Shown here one piece after another: positions 37,793 through 51,600 of a stretch of DNA of 64,000 nucleotides. The translations under genes and the position numbers were made by a program. The number at the start of each line of letters is the position of its first letter. Positions within the stretch are counted from its first letter, which is position 1. This stretch comes from Lytechinus pictus. Taxonomy: Eukaryota > Echinodermata > Echinoidea > Temnopleuroida > Toxopneustidae. The DNA lies in assembly GCF_037042905.1 (NCBI RefSeq), contig NW_026974140.1:12039001-12103000 (forward strand), read 5' to 3'. The notes under the pieces are model-generated. The model worked only from the letters and a program-made list of their open reading frames with translations, was not told where the DNA came from and ran no database searches.

Positions 37793-39633
37793 TTACACAA
37801 ACTCTTCTTGTGTGAGAGAGGCTTGGAGGACAATTTTGCCATTGTTTTCATGTAGTTGTGCAATGTCTTTGAACACACCAACAAGATTATCAAACCTAGG
37901 TCCCCATCCTAAGAGTCTTTCCAAGCTCACATCCCCATTGGTCTTTTCTTTTCTAGAATGTCCATTCTCATCCTCTGAGGTAAAGAGTGTGCTTAGCGAG
38001 CCTCCGCGTGAATCAAGTCGTTTCTGCTTGAGGGCGCCATTCACATGAGGGAGCACGCTGTCCTCTGCATGCTCGATTTCAGCGAGTCTATCGAGTATTG
38101 CAGCCTCTGTGCTGTTGAACACTCCATGTTTGCCGTACTCCGAGTCCATCTCAGAGCAGGTAAAAGAGTCATTTGTATCATCCGATGTGGAATCAGGAGG
38201 TTCTAGCAAACGTGATGGATCAACAGGAGTATCGTGGGGGCGCTCTCCACCATGAACTTGACTACTGTTGGATGATAGGTCTTCCAGAGTGCTAGCATGG
38301 CTACCTGACATAAGGTCAGGCCTTGCTGTGTTGAGCTGAGCTACTTCCTCGGCTGTCAACCCTACAACCAAGGGGCTCTTACTAGTCCTTCCCTTTGAAT
38401 GTGATTGACTTTTTCCCTCATGCGACAGAGGTGTTGTCATTCTTGCTGGTTTACCCCCGCTTCGGAGACTGCTCACGTCCGAGCGATGGGCTTGACTGCG
38501 TAACTCGCTCTGGAAGCTACGATCTGAGTTGACTGGGCTGCTAATGTTTCTAGCAGGAGTTGCACGACCACTGCTTGGGATGGATCCCATACGCAGCGTC
38601 GGATTTGTACTATAATTTGAATGCAGTCCTGGGCTGTGTCTTAATAAGGCATTGTGATTATCTAATGGAGTACTATGTGCTAAGTCATTTCCTAATGGGA
38701 TCTGATTATGAGACCCAATGCTGACTGGACTGAGTCTGGCTGGGGAAGCTTGGATTCTTGCAAGCATTGGGTTCTGATTCGGTCTATGCTTTTTCTTTCT
38801 ACGATTCCTATTTCCTTGGTCATGGAAGTGCTTATAATGATAAGGAACATCTACATCTGATGCGGCTAAACTACTCGCATTTTCTAGATCATAGTGCTCT
38901 GCTCCATCCAATCCACGAGGGTGAAGCGTTTCCATTTCAAGATTGACATGTTCTCCTGTATCATTTTCCATCATCAGGGAATTACTTGAAGGATTGCTGT
39001 TATTTTGCTGCATGGCCATGTTCTGCTCAATGATATCTGGAGTCTGGCGATGGATCAAGCCAGAAACATTCACTTTCCCATCGGGTCCTATCATCGTGGC
39101 CTCATCAAAGGTATCTCCTAGGAATCCTGGGTTCACGGACGAGGACAAGACTGAGACCTTAGGATCCTGTAAACCAGCTTGCTGTTGGGCCTGCTTCTGC
39201 TTCATGTTTCCTCTTCTCCTGCGGATGAGGTAAACCATCGCAAGAATGATCACAACCAACAGGAGCACAACCACTATCGGAATCACAATTTTCAGGATGT
39301 CTGGTCCATCTGCTTGTCGAGGGCCTGTTCCCTTGTCACAGTAGTCACCGCTGTATCCATCAGCACACTGACAGATGACAGATCCCGAGCCATCAGAGCA
39401 GACACCACCATTTTGACACACATCAGGTGAACATGTCACTGGAACACAGGAGTAGTAGGTTCCAGAGGGAATGCACTGCTCACCCTGGTTGCATGGATTG
39501 AGGGCACAGAGATCTGCAGGGGAGCATCCATCACCGGTACCAGCTGAAGGAACAGCTTCAAACCTCTGTGAGTCACCATCTAGAGGGAGCCCTTCATCGT
39601 TCATCTGGAAACCATCAAGACAGCCAGTGAAGC
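37793..39633 (-). CDS. FAT4: Fat4 last exon: end of LamG2, EGF6, membrane helix, cytoplasmic tail
   Basis: A TTTTTAG acceptor leads into FTGCLDGFQMNDEGLPL (end of LamG), a short cysteine-containing linker and an EGF (TCSPDVCQNGGVCSDG to GYSGDYC). The helix is ILKIVIPIVVVLLLVVIILA followed by MVYLI, then RRRRGN stop-transfer residues. The tail contains a basic patch (RNRRKKKHRP), serine-rich stretches, and near the end the conserved SFTCSEM (about 38145-38173) and WGPRF region (about 37850-37915). The stop codon is TAA at 37793-37795. The terminal EEFV resembles a PDZ-binding end, as EQYV does in human FAT4. Confidence 0.95.
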
Positions 39634-42600
39634 CTAAAAATTGGGAAGAAAGGAGAAATTAATTTAGGATCAGATAGCATCGAAGAAAACTCAAAATTTA
39701 CAGGTTCTATTTTTCTCATTGATCAGGATGAATCGATTCCTTATCCATTAAATTAAAATTTACTATTCAGAACTATTTTGATAAAGAAAATGAAATTCAC
39801 TGGAAGATGAAATTTATGATCAACTTAAAACTGACTTCAAATTCCTCAAAATTAACATTCAGTAGACTTTGTATGCCACTGGATGTGAACAACTGAACTC
39901 CAATTATTTCATAAAATTGTGAAGCATAGGCATACAATCAATAACAAATTATCCAAACAATCCTAGTTTACATCTTTCTTTCAATTATTAACAGCTAATG
40001 CAATCCAAGACTTCTTACCTTCAATGGTCCTGCCATCGATCACAAGTGGCATTTCTGTACCACCCAGAGCCATTCCAGTCAATCCCAGTCCAGTGAACTG
40101 ATGAGGGTTGGCAAACATGGCTGACTTTGGAGCATCATCAACAGTCAATGTGACCTGTCCACCTGATGATGTCAGAGTGATGTTGTGCCACGCACCATCG
40201 GTCAGAGAGGATGATGGGATGTTGATGATTTGTCCGCTGCTAGAAGAGCCAGTCCCGTAGCTGTACATGACAGAGCCATTGGTGAGCTATAAGAAGATAG
40301 AGAAGGAAGAAGAATATCTCATGAAACCATTTGAACTAAACTCAGTGGATGATATTCTCATAGCACAGATTCAGTTAACCCTAGGTTAAACCGAGAACAC
40401 TTCTGACAAAGTGCCAGTTAATTTAAATCATCTGGTGACAAATTGTGCAAACATTGACATTCTTATGAAATGAAGAGAAAAAGATATGAGTGTACAATTA
40501 ATGTAAATGAATTCTTTGGTAAATTATCATCTTCATGAATAAGGAAGATGGAATCTTTCGGATAAAAATTTTGGAGTTAAACCTAGGTTTAACCACCATT
40601 TTTTAAATAAATATAATATCTATATATTGAGAAATATGGAAAAAAAAATTACAATTCCCACCAAAAGTAATTCTAAACAAAATATACAAAAAGAATACAT
40701 CTCTTCCCATAAAATGTGTATCTGGAAGGAGAAATTCCTTTATTCCTACAATGCGTCAGCATCTCATCACTTTATTGCAACAAATTCATTCAAAAACAAG
40801 TTTGCAATTTTAAAGACCATAGAATCCTACCTGTAAGTTTGTGAACTCTGCATCAGAGATGACGTAAAGCAGTAGACCATCCTTGACACCGGTCCTAAAG
40901 GAGAGACTAAGTGATTCTGATCCACTAGCCCTCCTCCTCCTCCTCTTGGCCAAGTTCTTAGCATCATCCAGAAGAGCCTGACGCTTGTAGTCCTCTTTCA
41001 CCCTGTAGTCCACGCGGCCGCCGCCTCCAAAGGATACAGAGTTCATGTCTGGTAGGAGTGATGAAATGAAAAGATGACAATTATATATCAATGCATATAC
41101 AATTCATACACAATCTTACCCTAACATGAGATAACCCGGTTAAAACAGTTCTGAAATGTAAACAATACACACTTATCAACATTTTTCCTGAAAAACAGAT
41201 TTTTGTTTTATATTAAAAATAAGACTTATTGCTAAATTAACAAAAAACATCAACCAAAATGCACATGATATTAAATATAACCTTCTAGTTCAAAGAGGCT
41301 CGAAGCATTATTCATAAAAACCATCCCATTCTTTAAGAGGTAGTTTGCATAAAGCAAATACATGTCTACAACTAATTAATATCCCATTATTAGAAAATCT
41401 ATGACTTGCAAATTTTTCACAATGAAGTTTTCTGACATAAAGATGAGGTCTTTGATTTTATATCAAAACTCTATAATGAATGTTGCAATAAAATCTTTTA
41501 TAATGTATCTATCAACATAAAGCATCTGATGCTAACCTTCAGTGCATGTTGCTCCTGATGTTTCCTCATCACAGTCACACCAAGTCTTCCACCATTCATC
41601 CACGCAGACACTCCCATCTGAGCATGAAGTCTCACTGCATCCCTCTCGGACACACCCCTTCACAAGATTGGATTGATCCTGTGCATTGCTCATGCTCAGT
41701 CGTTCCCCGTTCACATCGATGCTCTTCATGCAGCCCACAAAGTCTGCCGTAGAGACCTGGGAGGCGCGGGATAGTAGTTCTTCGATGTCGTAGACTCCAC
41801 CGACAGTGAGGGGGTTGTTATCGAATGCAAGTGATCTGGACAGGAAAAAGGAACAAATTATCTCTTGTGATATTCATTTAATTCTTTCCCTGAACAAAAA
41901 AAAAAGTCAAGGAGAGCATTTCATGACACAAAAAATTTGTGATTTTCACAGACAACTTTGTTGCAAGCCAATCAGATGCATGGATTCAGTAGCTTATAAT
42001 AAAAAGTCATATGAAATGCTCCCCACGAGTGTTCCATTAATATATGTGTAAAGTTAAGTTTGACCCTATGAACGATTGTAATATAGCAAATCAAATTGGA
42101 TTTCCCTTCACTTTGAATTGCATCAGTTAGAGTTGATTAACATCGTAATTGTTAATAAACATTTCAAACGCAAATTATGATTATTGCAATTACTAAATAA
42201 ACGTAATAGGATGTGAATCATATAGGCAATAATTGTCGCAACATCAAGAAAACTTCATCACTTTCGATAATTTTATGAATAGCTTATAGTACTGATAAAT
42301 ATATTTAATATAAAATAAGCTGATGAATAGAAAAATGAAAATAAGATGTATTTAAATTTGGAAAGTGTTTGACTTCAAAGTGTACTATGCTTACATTGTG
42401 GTATCTTGGGATGCTCTGCATGCATCAGCTGACAAACGAGGGCAGTCTTCATCAAGGATGTTCAGAACAACACTCTGTATGTGTAGATAAGAAACAGTAC
42501 AGAAATCAAGTAAAACAAAAAACATGAATCAATAAAACTATCAAAACTGACATTAGGAAAATATATAATGTTTTTTTCTAAATCATGACCATAATTTCTT

Positions 42601-45600
42601 GTTTTTATATCAAAATAATCTTTCCTTTATTCTCACACAGAAAAGAATGTTAAACAATTGCTACTTCTTAATTTTGTAGGTATGTTCAAATAACCAATTT
42701 TAACAACTTTGAATGACTTTTGATGCTGTAAATATATCTTTGTAATTCATACTTGATGGCGATATATATCAAATCCCATTAAAAAATAAAAGGGGTCATT
42801 TTGCAGAATCAAATAGAGAAACACCTTATTACAAGTGAATAACAATAAACCCATTCACAAACAAACCAAGATTTATGATGATTGACTCCTTTACATGTCT
42901 ATAAAGTACAACAGCTCAATAAATCATTGAAATATGCAATGTAGCATTTTACAATGTGTAGTAAAATGCTACATTCTATTGTTTCTCTCATTATGTAATT
43001 AAATAGAAAGGGAGGAGTCGATACGGTGGAGTACGTGCAAAGATCCATGAACCAGCGTCCGCTGGAGATCAGTAATTAATTACTCTGGGTAATACCAGTA
43101 GCTGGGGAACATTTAAACTTTGAACTCATGTGACCCTAACAGCATTATTTATCACTAAGCTCCTAAACAGGTTTCGCCTGTCACAGATGCAAACAAACAA
43201 ACAAGAAAAAAAGATGCAAACGCAAGACGCTTTTAGGATGATAAATACTGCCATGATCACGTTGCAATGTAATCAGGTGACATCTGAAGGAATCTATAGA
43301 AGTATGTTGATGATAAGAGCAGCGGTACATGGATACCAAAGGCCACATGGGATATTTTTAAGGGTGAGATATTACGAGATTACATTCGTGTGCTCCGAGA
43401 CCTCCCCAAGGAACATGACTTCAACTTTAAAATGAGCCAGGGAAACAGGTGCTTAATGTAGTATACACGAGACACCAGCATAGGAAGATGACGTTTACAA
43501 CTGCCTTGGGTAATACACGATTGGCTTCATTAAACTTTAAGATATATAAATTCAAGTCAGGATTGTCAATTTCTTCAAAAATATATGAATGTTGCCCAGG
43601 TGCCTGGCTCACAGCTGACATTTAAACTGTCTAGAGTTCACATGAATGAAGCAATCAGATTTTATTCTTTCATAAAACTCATGCACGATTTCTCTTAAAT
43701 GCTGCTCTTGATAGGTTGCTGGCCTGAAGATAGCAATGTTTCCTAAAAAAAATAAGCTCAGTTCAGAGTTTTGAAGACCGAGAAGAAAAAAATACTGAAA
43801 TAGAATGAACTATTGAAGTTCCATTCAAATGAATGCATCTATACTTGAATCAGAAAGGATAGACAAAAGATTTCTCTGAAATAATAGGTTATCATAAAGG
43901 ACGTCAAAGGCACAATTACACAATTAAAGTGGAAATACATACACTATTACACCAGGGCCCCATCTTTACAAAGAATTGCAATTGATCCGATCAACCACAA
44001 CTATTGACGGCCAGCAACGTCAACATCTAAAATGCAAATTTGTTCAAATTATTTTATAGATATGATGTAAATTCATACATTCATCGTTATCTTGAAGATT
44101 TAGTGTTTGTTTACAAAAGAGATTGTGAAATTTCCTGTAGATACAATTATGGCATCGATGGATATCCATATAGTTGAGATTGATTGGATTGTAACTCTTT
44201 GTAAGACGGGGGCCAGAAGCAACAAGTTCACCAGAATTTAAAACCTCCAAATGAAACTTTTTCCTTATTTTTATGATAGCTCCTCCTTGTCCCTATTCAA
44301 GTCAAGAACCACTTGATGGCCTAGTTAGCTATGAGGGAGGGAGTTGATAAATATGGCTATAAAGTACAGTGTTTATTGCAAGTGATGAGTTGAATGCCCG
44401 CAATCGGCTACATAAATCATTCTACGCTTCATGTCAGGACACAGCCAGTAAATTTTCTCCCTACACCAGATAAACCCACTGATCAATAGCTTGGTATTGT
44501 CACGTTCAGACTTTTTCATGTCGATTCCATCTTTGGTCTTTTTATCCTTTGTTCTAATTCCTGAAACATACACGTAAGCATGTGTAAATAAACTTTGCGG
44601 GAATGTTTGACGTCAAGGTTTCCAGCTACTGTCTGATTACCCATAATTCACCTGGTGTAATCCAACAGATGGATACTTCATCAGGTTCAGTGAGATTAAT
44701 GGATAAAGTGAAAGTCAATAACATTAAAAGTTATCTTTGCAGCAGGGAAGAAATTGCACAGGTACTCGGGGCAATTTCACCCCTGAAATGCTCAAGAGAG
44801 CCTGGAAACTAAAAAAAAGGAGCCCTGGGGAGCGTTTCATCAAAATTTTTGTCCGACAACTGACAACTATCCTTGATTCTGATTGGCTGAGAGGCACTGT
44901 TACTATGGTAACTGTCGGATAAAACAGGACTTGTCAGATAAAATCCTTTCATGAAACACTCCCCTGGACAGTCCCCATTCATTGCAATGTTAAAGCTGTC
45001 TAATGTAGCAGATTTAGGCAGTAAGTCGGAAAAAAAAAATTTGCCTGTTTTTCAGACAGCTTTGCTTTAGTACCCACAATGCATCATGTTAATCTGACAA
45101 ATAGATGTTGAATCATGCAAAGTTGTATTAACAGACAATGCACATGTTAATGTTAAAGTCCAGGATTCATCACCTAAAAATCATGTTATCAAAATATTAT
45201 TCATGGTGTTCAGCCTTTCTGTTTATAAAAATGTTGGATTTGTCCTAATTTTACGATCAAGCAGTAGACATTTATCATGTTCTTGACACTTGTACAATCC
45301 CTGGGAGGACCTAATTCAAGTAGTTATTCACCCCAAACTAGATATTATCATAAACATCACACCATGATACAGTCAACTTCAATCTAGAACTCAAGATGCA
45401 ATGATTTAAAGACATAGTGCAGGGGGGCGTTTCACACAAGGTTTTGTCAGAGATTTTAAATAACTAGTTTGGTATCAGCGAATCAGATGCAAGCATTTAC
45501 AGCAGCTTCGTCAATGAAAATCACCAACTATCAGTTTCATCCTGAAACGCTCCCAAGAAGGAGCTCAGGCACAGTTCATCAATATAATTCAAATTTTTAA

Positions 45601-48600
45601 AGGATATGTGGAACCTTGCAAGGGACTTGCCAAAGATAGCAAGAAGTATGAGCATATTTATAGGATTCCTTATAATGCGGCTAATGATTAAGAACGATAA
45701 TAATTACACTTAAGATATGGTAAGAGCATAATGGGCTAATCTATCAACCACTAATCTATTCAAGGGTGCACAATTTGATCATTATACATGCATTAGGAGG
45801 GGTAGTAATAATATCAGTATCAAATTGGGCCAAATTGTACCGTTTCATTCTTCAATAACATTTTCAATGAAATACTCTGTTGCGCTGTTCCGAGGTAAAA
45901 ATGACCCTCTTTTAAGATTTATATTCTAGATATCTATTCTAAGGTCTATATGTCTTACTCCAAGTTATGTTCCATAAGAAAAATGAGTTTTCAATACATT
46001 ATCCCAATCAAAATTTTAAATCTACACATATTTCCAAAATATTGGTTGAATTGACATTACAACAATGATATGTTGATTCTTATTAGTAATTGCATTCAGA
46101 GAAAAGGAGAGGTCAAGGGTGAGAAGACGGAAAAAAAAAAATCAAAGTTGCCTTTTACCTTGGGAGCTTTTCTGTAACAAATGTCAGTGACTTTCATTAA
46201 TTACTTAATAATATCTGGTGAAATCCTTGCATCTGATTGGGCAAAATTCACTGACCAAATGCCTCATGAAGAACTCCCTTGAATTTCTTTAAAGAGAAAT
46301 TGCAGTAGTTGCAGTAAACACTGATTTCATGAGAAAGTCTGTAAAACCAGGCTTAATTGTCAGTATATCATCGAGGATCTAGATCTGGTACAGTTACATA
46401 AACTGAACTTTGTGAAATCTTGAAATCTACGCTGAAAAATGTTCAGACTGAACTTCCCCAACACAGATAAGCGCACGTGGGACTGTGTATAATTATTGCT
46501 TTGAGCGTCGGGCCCGACGCTCTACCCGAATCCTGTGCTTATTTGCTGATTTCTCAGCAATTACACAATTTCTTCCAGAATCCTTTGGCACATGCGTTTT
46601 ATTTATACAAACAGACACTTTGGTGGTCATTTCATTGGATTCTGTACAAACTCATTTTGATATCGTTACCGAAACTAGCATTTACCTTTAAGGGACAAAA
46701 CTTTTGGCAATAGAATATACCGGCATAGTAAATGTGTCATCGATGAAGAGGAATGAATTGAACTTCAGACAACTGTGAAATCTAAGGGTCCTGGGTCACA
46801 TGACTTCAGGGAGAATTTTTATTGGTTGGCCAAAGTGACAAGAAGACGACCCCGTGCTTCATAAATCCTGCTTTATTGTTGGTTGGCTGTGGCAGTGGAG
46901 GTAGGTATGTGGGGTATTAAATAGTTCAATTGAACTTTTTAATTTGGTGATGCCTGAATATGGATCTGAATTCATCTTTGAGATGCCTCTATTATTGTTT
47001 AAACAGCAAGGAGGGCATTTTCATGTAATGTGTGAGTGATTTTTTCAAAGACAAATTTACTCTCGACCAATCAGATACAAGGATTTCAGTGGCTGATAAC
47101 ATTCGTCGTAAAAAAAAATCACTTGCAAACTGCCTTATGAAACCTTCCTCAGGATAATAAAAAAATCTGATTTACAAACATATTTGATGTTTGATTTTGT
47201 TCCTAACTTCAATAACAAGTTGTTCTTGGATACAAAGAATTTCCTGACATAGCAAAGAATTTCCTGACATAGCAATAGACAATGTATGATGATATTACAT
47301 CTTTTAGGATAGCAGGAAAACTAAATCTGCTGGTTGGAAGTAAGAGTTCTTTTCCAATTTTCAACATCAAAAAGCAAGAAGCTAGTTCTGGACTTTGGAA
47401 TTGTACGGGGGGGGGGGGGGGGGTCATTTTCTTTTGAAAGGACTCTTACGAACCACCAAAACTCAATAAACATGAATACATGTAGATTAATAGCCAAAAG
47501 ATGCAATTTAATATGAAATCTTCTGAATCAAATATCAAATTTAATTCAAAAGTAACTGAAAGTTTTTTTTTCTTGCAAGCAGAGAAAGCTCCAGTTGTTT
47601 TGATGAAAAAGCAAGCAATCTTGATATGAAATCCATATGATGCAGGACCGCTCGGTGGTCTCTGATCTGGATTGAAATGGGAATCAGTCTAAACAAGACA
47701 TCGAATGAAAAGATGAACATCTCAGAAGAGATCCTCCTTGATGAAGGCATAAATAATGTCAATACACCATGGAAAGCAAGAGAAGATGTGGTCAATGCTC
47801 TGTAAGTCAGAACTGGGGATAGATAAGGATGATTAAACGCAATGCAATAACAACATTTCTGTACCCAAGATTGAATTTAAAATCTGGAATCTTTTCCTCT
47901 TTAGTACAATGCACCGATAGTGCTCTCGACCTCTGTTTTGAGGAATGTTACCTTTCATCTGATTGAGGCTAATCTGCTGAAGTATTAAAAAATACCAATA
48001 AAAAATACCAAAAACTGAAGATGATGATGACTGCGTTGACTCTTTTATTACATGGAGAGGAGACCACCATAATTCAGAAAGATAAAGGGGATAAATTGTT
48101 CCAGCTGGACTATTTTTGATATCTTCAGCTATTACTACCCCTATGTCCCCTCCATTACCTACCTAATCACCCTCCCCCTCCCCCCCCCCTCACCTCAACA
48201 CCCATCCCACAACTGCAAACTTCAGCATCAATTAATAGCTCTCCATCCCTCCTCCAAAGTTTTACCACGGATAGAGAAATAGAATACCCTTTTCTGAACC
48301 ATGATATGTTAACTGTGCAAAATATGCAGTCTGGGCCAGGATGAAATGAATACCGTTTCTTGACACAGAGTTCATGTTCAGGTACTTCATCATTACCAAA
48401 GCAATGATAATTGCCAAAGATATTAGAATGTCTCATATCTACTGTTTTTATAGCCGATGTCTTGACACATCTTCATGTTGAACTCTCACCGATATAGGGT
48501 AGTGCAAGTAAACACAAGAAATTTGTAAGTTTATGTGTGAAGTTATTTTTCGAAGACTCAATGTACCACTTCACTTTTTATAGGGCTTGAGGTTCGATAT

Positions 48601-51600
48601 AGAATATGGATTGCAAAACCATGATCTACAGAAAATTAAAACATTTTCAAAAGAGTAAAATTCTATATTCTGCATTTGATTGATTTTCTTCGGTAAAATG
48701 GATAATGAATTTGCTTGAACTTCTATGCTTTATATAATTCTCAGATAATATTCAGGTTCAGAGAACAATTTTTTATTTAATTTGATAGACCTTTAACATA
48801 GTTGAATGTTTTGTGACCCTTGAACAGAGTAAAAAAAAAACATGATCACATTGCACACCATTATAAGATGATCTTTACATTATCATGATACCCTTCAAGA
48901 ATGGATGAGAACATATTCTCTTTGTCAATGGTGTTAAAGCTTATCAAGATGATCTAACCCCCATGAAGAGAGAAATGATGGATTTGGTGCTAAATCTCAA
49001 CTATCTTTTACATTTGAAATGGGAAATTCTAATGTCTCTACTATTATCTGTTTTACATTATGTTCCTAAGAGCTTCTGTCATTTCGAATTGTAAATTTCT
49101 TTCTTCTCTTTTAGTCAATTGATCTGTGTTTATACATATTATGTGTCTTTGGCTGTGAGCAAACATTTTATATTACAAACATTTCACGAAAATGCAGAAT
49201 TCAATAACATCAGTTTTTCCATACACACTCCATAAACAGTTTTTCCATAAACAATCTATTAATCTACTCTTCATCTCAATATCAATAATCTTGCCCTATT
49301 TTTTGCTCTTTTGGAAAGGAGAAACTTGAAAATTGGTATATTGACAGAAGCTGTCATGTCTTATTATCTAATAATTCCCATTTCACATCTTCATAATCAG
49401 AATGATACATTTAAAAGAAAAACAGAAAAAAGCATTTCTTACCGTTCCTTCCATTCTGACTTCCACTTTATGCCAGGCACCATCACTGACAGGCTTGGTC
49501 GCAGAGATCATGTTCAGTCCAGACCCAAAGTTGAATGACAGTTGCAGTCTTTCATTCAGGATCTCTAGCGTCACAAACTTGGCATTGTTGTTGGTGAAGC
49601 TGTCATGGTTGAAGAACAGAAGGGCCTTGGTCGAGATGGTGGAAAACTCTAAGAGGATGACAGCACCTGTCGAAGGAAGAGCAGGGCGGGAAATGAACGA
49701 ACCAGCTTGGAAGCCGATGGTGTCATACTGGCAGCGATTGCCCCAGTGGCTATTGTCACAATGGCAAATGTAGTTGCTCCCTGACTCCCCGCACGATCCT
49801 CCATTTTCACAAGGGTCAGTGCTGCACGGGCCGTTCTCACAGTAGACTCCAGAGTATCCTGCAGTGCATTCACAGTGAAAACCATTGATAAGGTCTTGAC
49901 ATTCACCATTGATGCAAGGATCGCTGGAACACTCATTGATCTCCACTTTACAGTCTTCCCCATTGTATCCAGGAGAGCAGATGCAGATGTATCCACCAAT
50001 GGCATTCTGGCAGGTGGCGCCATTCTTGCAGGTTGCATGCTCACAATAGTCAGTTGGGATTTCACACCTTTGACCACTGAACTCAGCTGGGCAGGCACAG
50101 GTGAAGGTGTGGCTGGTCTGAAGACCAACAAAGATGACTGGGTCACTCTCTGTGATCAGTTCCTCTAGATTGATGTTAGTCTCATGGCTACATGTCCCGC
50201 TGTTGAGGCAAGGACTGTCTGCACATGCTGTGTAATCAATCGTCTCGATGATGATGTCTGATTGACTCTCAAGTGTTGCTTCATTGGCTTCAAGAAGATT
50301 TACTAGATCATCGTGTAAGAGATGCTGACCTCCTTGCTTCTTGATTGCTAAGACAAGATCAACCTTATTGACATCTGGATGATCAGTGATGCTAAGCACA
50401 ATAAGAGTTTCTCTGCTGCCTAAAAAGGCAGAAAGTGAAGTCTTGAAACGATCATAAGAATCAGCCAGGAAGGCTTCTGCACTGGTATCTGAAAGGCGAA
50501 GGGTCACACTATTTGTGAGTGTATCGTTGGTAAATGATTCATACACAACATTGAAGGAAGATGTAACACTCTGATGTGAGCCATCATTACCAGACACTGA
50601 GAGGTCTAATACTGATTCTGTAGAGTGAGCAGCTGAATGTAAGTCACAGTTTGATTGGATGGAAAACTTTGATGTATCTCCACTTGTTATCTGGCAGAAG
50701 AACGTATCATCAGTATCTGGATCTATTGGCTTGACAGAGCCAATGACACCACCAGGGAACATAGACTGAAACATCTTTACTTCTATGCGAGCCTGTCGTA
50801 GAGTTGATGGATTGTCATTGCGATCTGTGATGGTAATATGTATAGTTGATGTTGCAGACACTGCTGGAGACTCTCCATCACTGGCTTCAATTTGGAGATA
50901 ATAATCAGATTTGACTTCCCTGTCAAGTGTCTGGGTTGTACGTAGCTCCTCTCCAACCAACCTAAATGCCGAACTGTCAGGTGAATCGAGAAGTGTGTAG
51001 GTGAACTGAGATGGATTAGGATTGGAATCAGGATCTGTGGCCTGAAGTATCATAACCAGCTCATTTGAAGGTTCATTCTCAAACACAGATCCTTCTGCCG
51101 CATCTCCAATGAACACTGGGCCATTGTCATTGATATCATCCAACTCTACACTGACTACTGCTGTGCCAGTCTGTGGTGGATTTCCTGTATCAATGGCTGC
51201 AACCGTCAAGAAATAGACACTTACAGTCTCACGATCTAGACGACTGGCTGTTGTGATTCGGCCACTTCTGGCATCGATATTGAATGCATCTCCTTCATTA
51301 CCTCTGAGGATGGAGTAGTTAAATTGACGGAAGCTTGGTATTACATCATAGTCTGCAGCAGTAACTACAGTGACATCAGTACCAGGTGGTTCGCTCTCAA
51401 GGACCCTGGCCTGGTATTGTTCTGAAGAGAAGATGGGAGCGTCATTTCCATCATTTATGTGGACTATCACTTCAGCCTCGTCAATGTCAGCTCCAGTTAT
51501 AGGTCCCTCATTTTTGGCCAAGACTGACAACAATATTGTGTCTGCTGCTTCACGATCAAGCCTTCCATTTTCATAAGCTACAGTAATTTGTCCACTTTCA

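Larger units (their letters stand above)
42475..49442. other. Fat4 7-kb intron, repeat rich
   Basis: Holds MITE copies at 43955-44214, 44824-44966, 45421-45556, 46160-46280 and 47009-47153, a candidate regulatory patch at 43010-43110 and a G tract at 47406-47423. A duplicated 20-bp word (AAGAATTTCCTGACATAGCA) lies at about 47236-47276. No coding exon, tRNA or snRNA is recognised in the remainder. Confidence 0.55.

Noticed and set aside
38758-39662. Plus-strand frames opposite the Fat4 last exon, and frames at 49402-54224 opposite the giant exon
   Set aside because: Shadows of a well-supported minus-strand coding exon; no independent signal.
46477-46740. Frame beginning near a GAGCGTCGGGCCCGACGCTC palindrome
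   Set aside because: Two overlapping frames of similar length and no domain; more likely part of an uncharacterised repeat.
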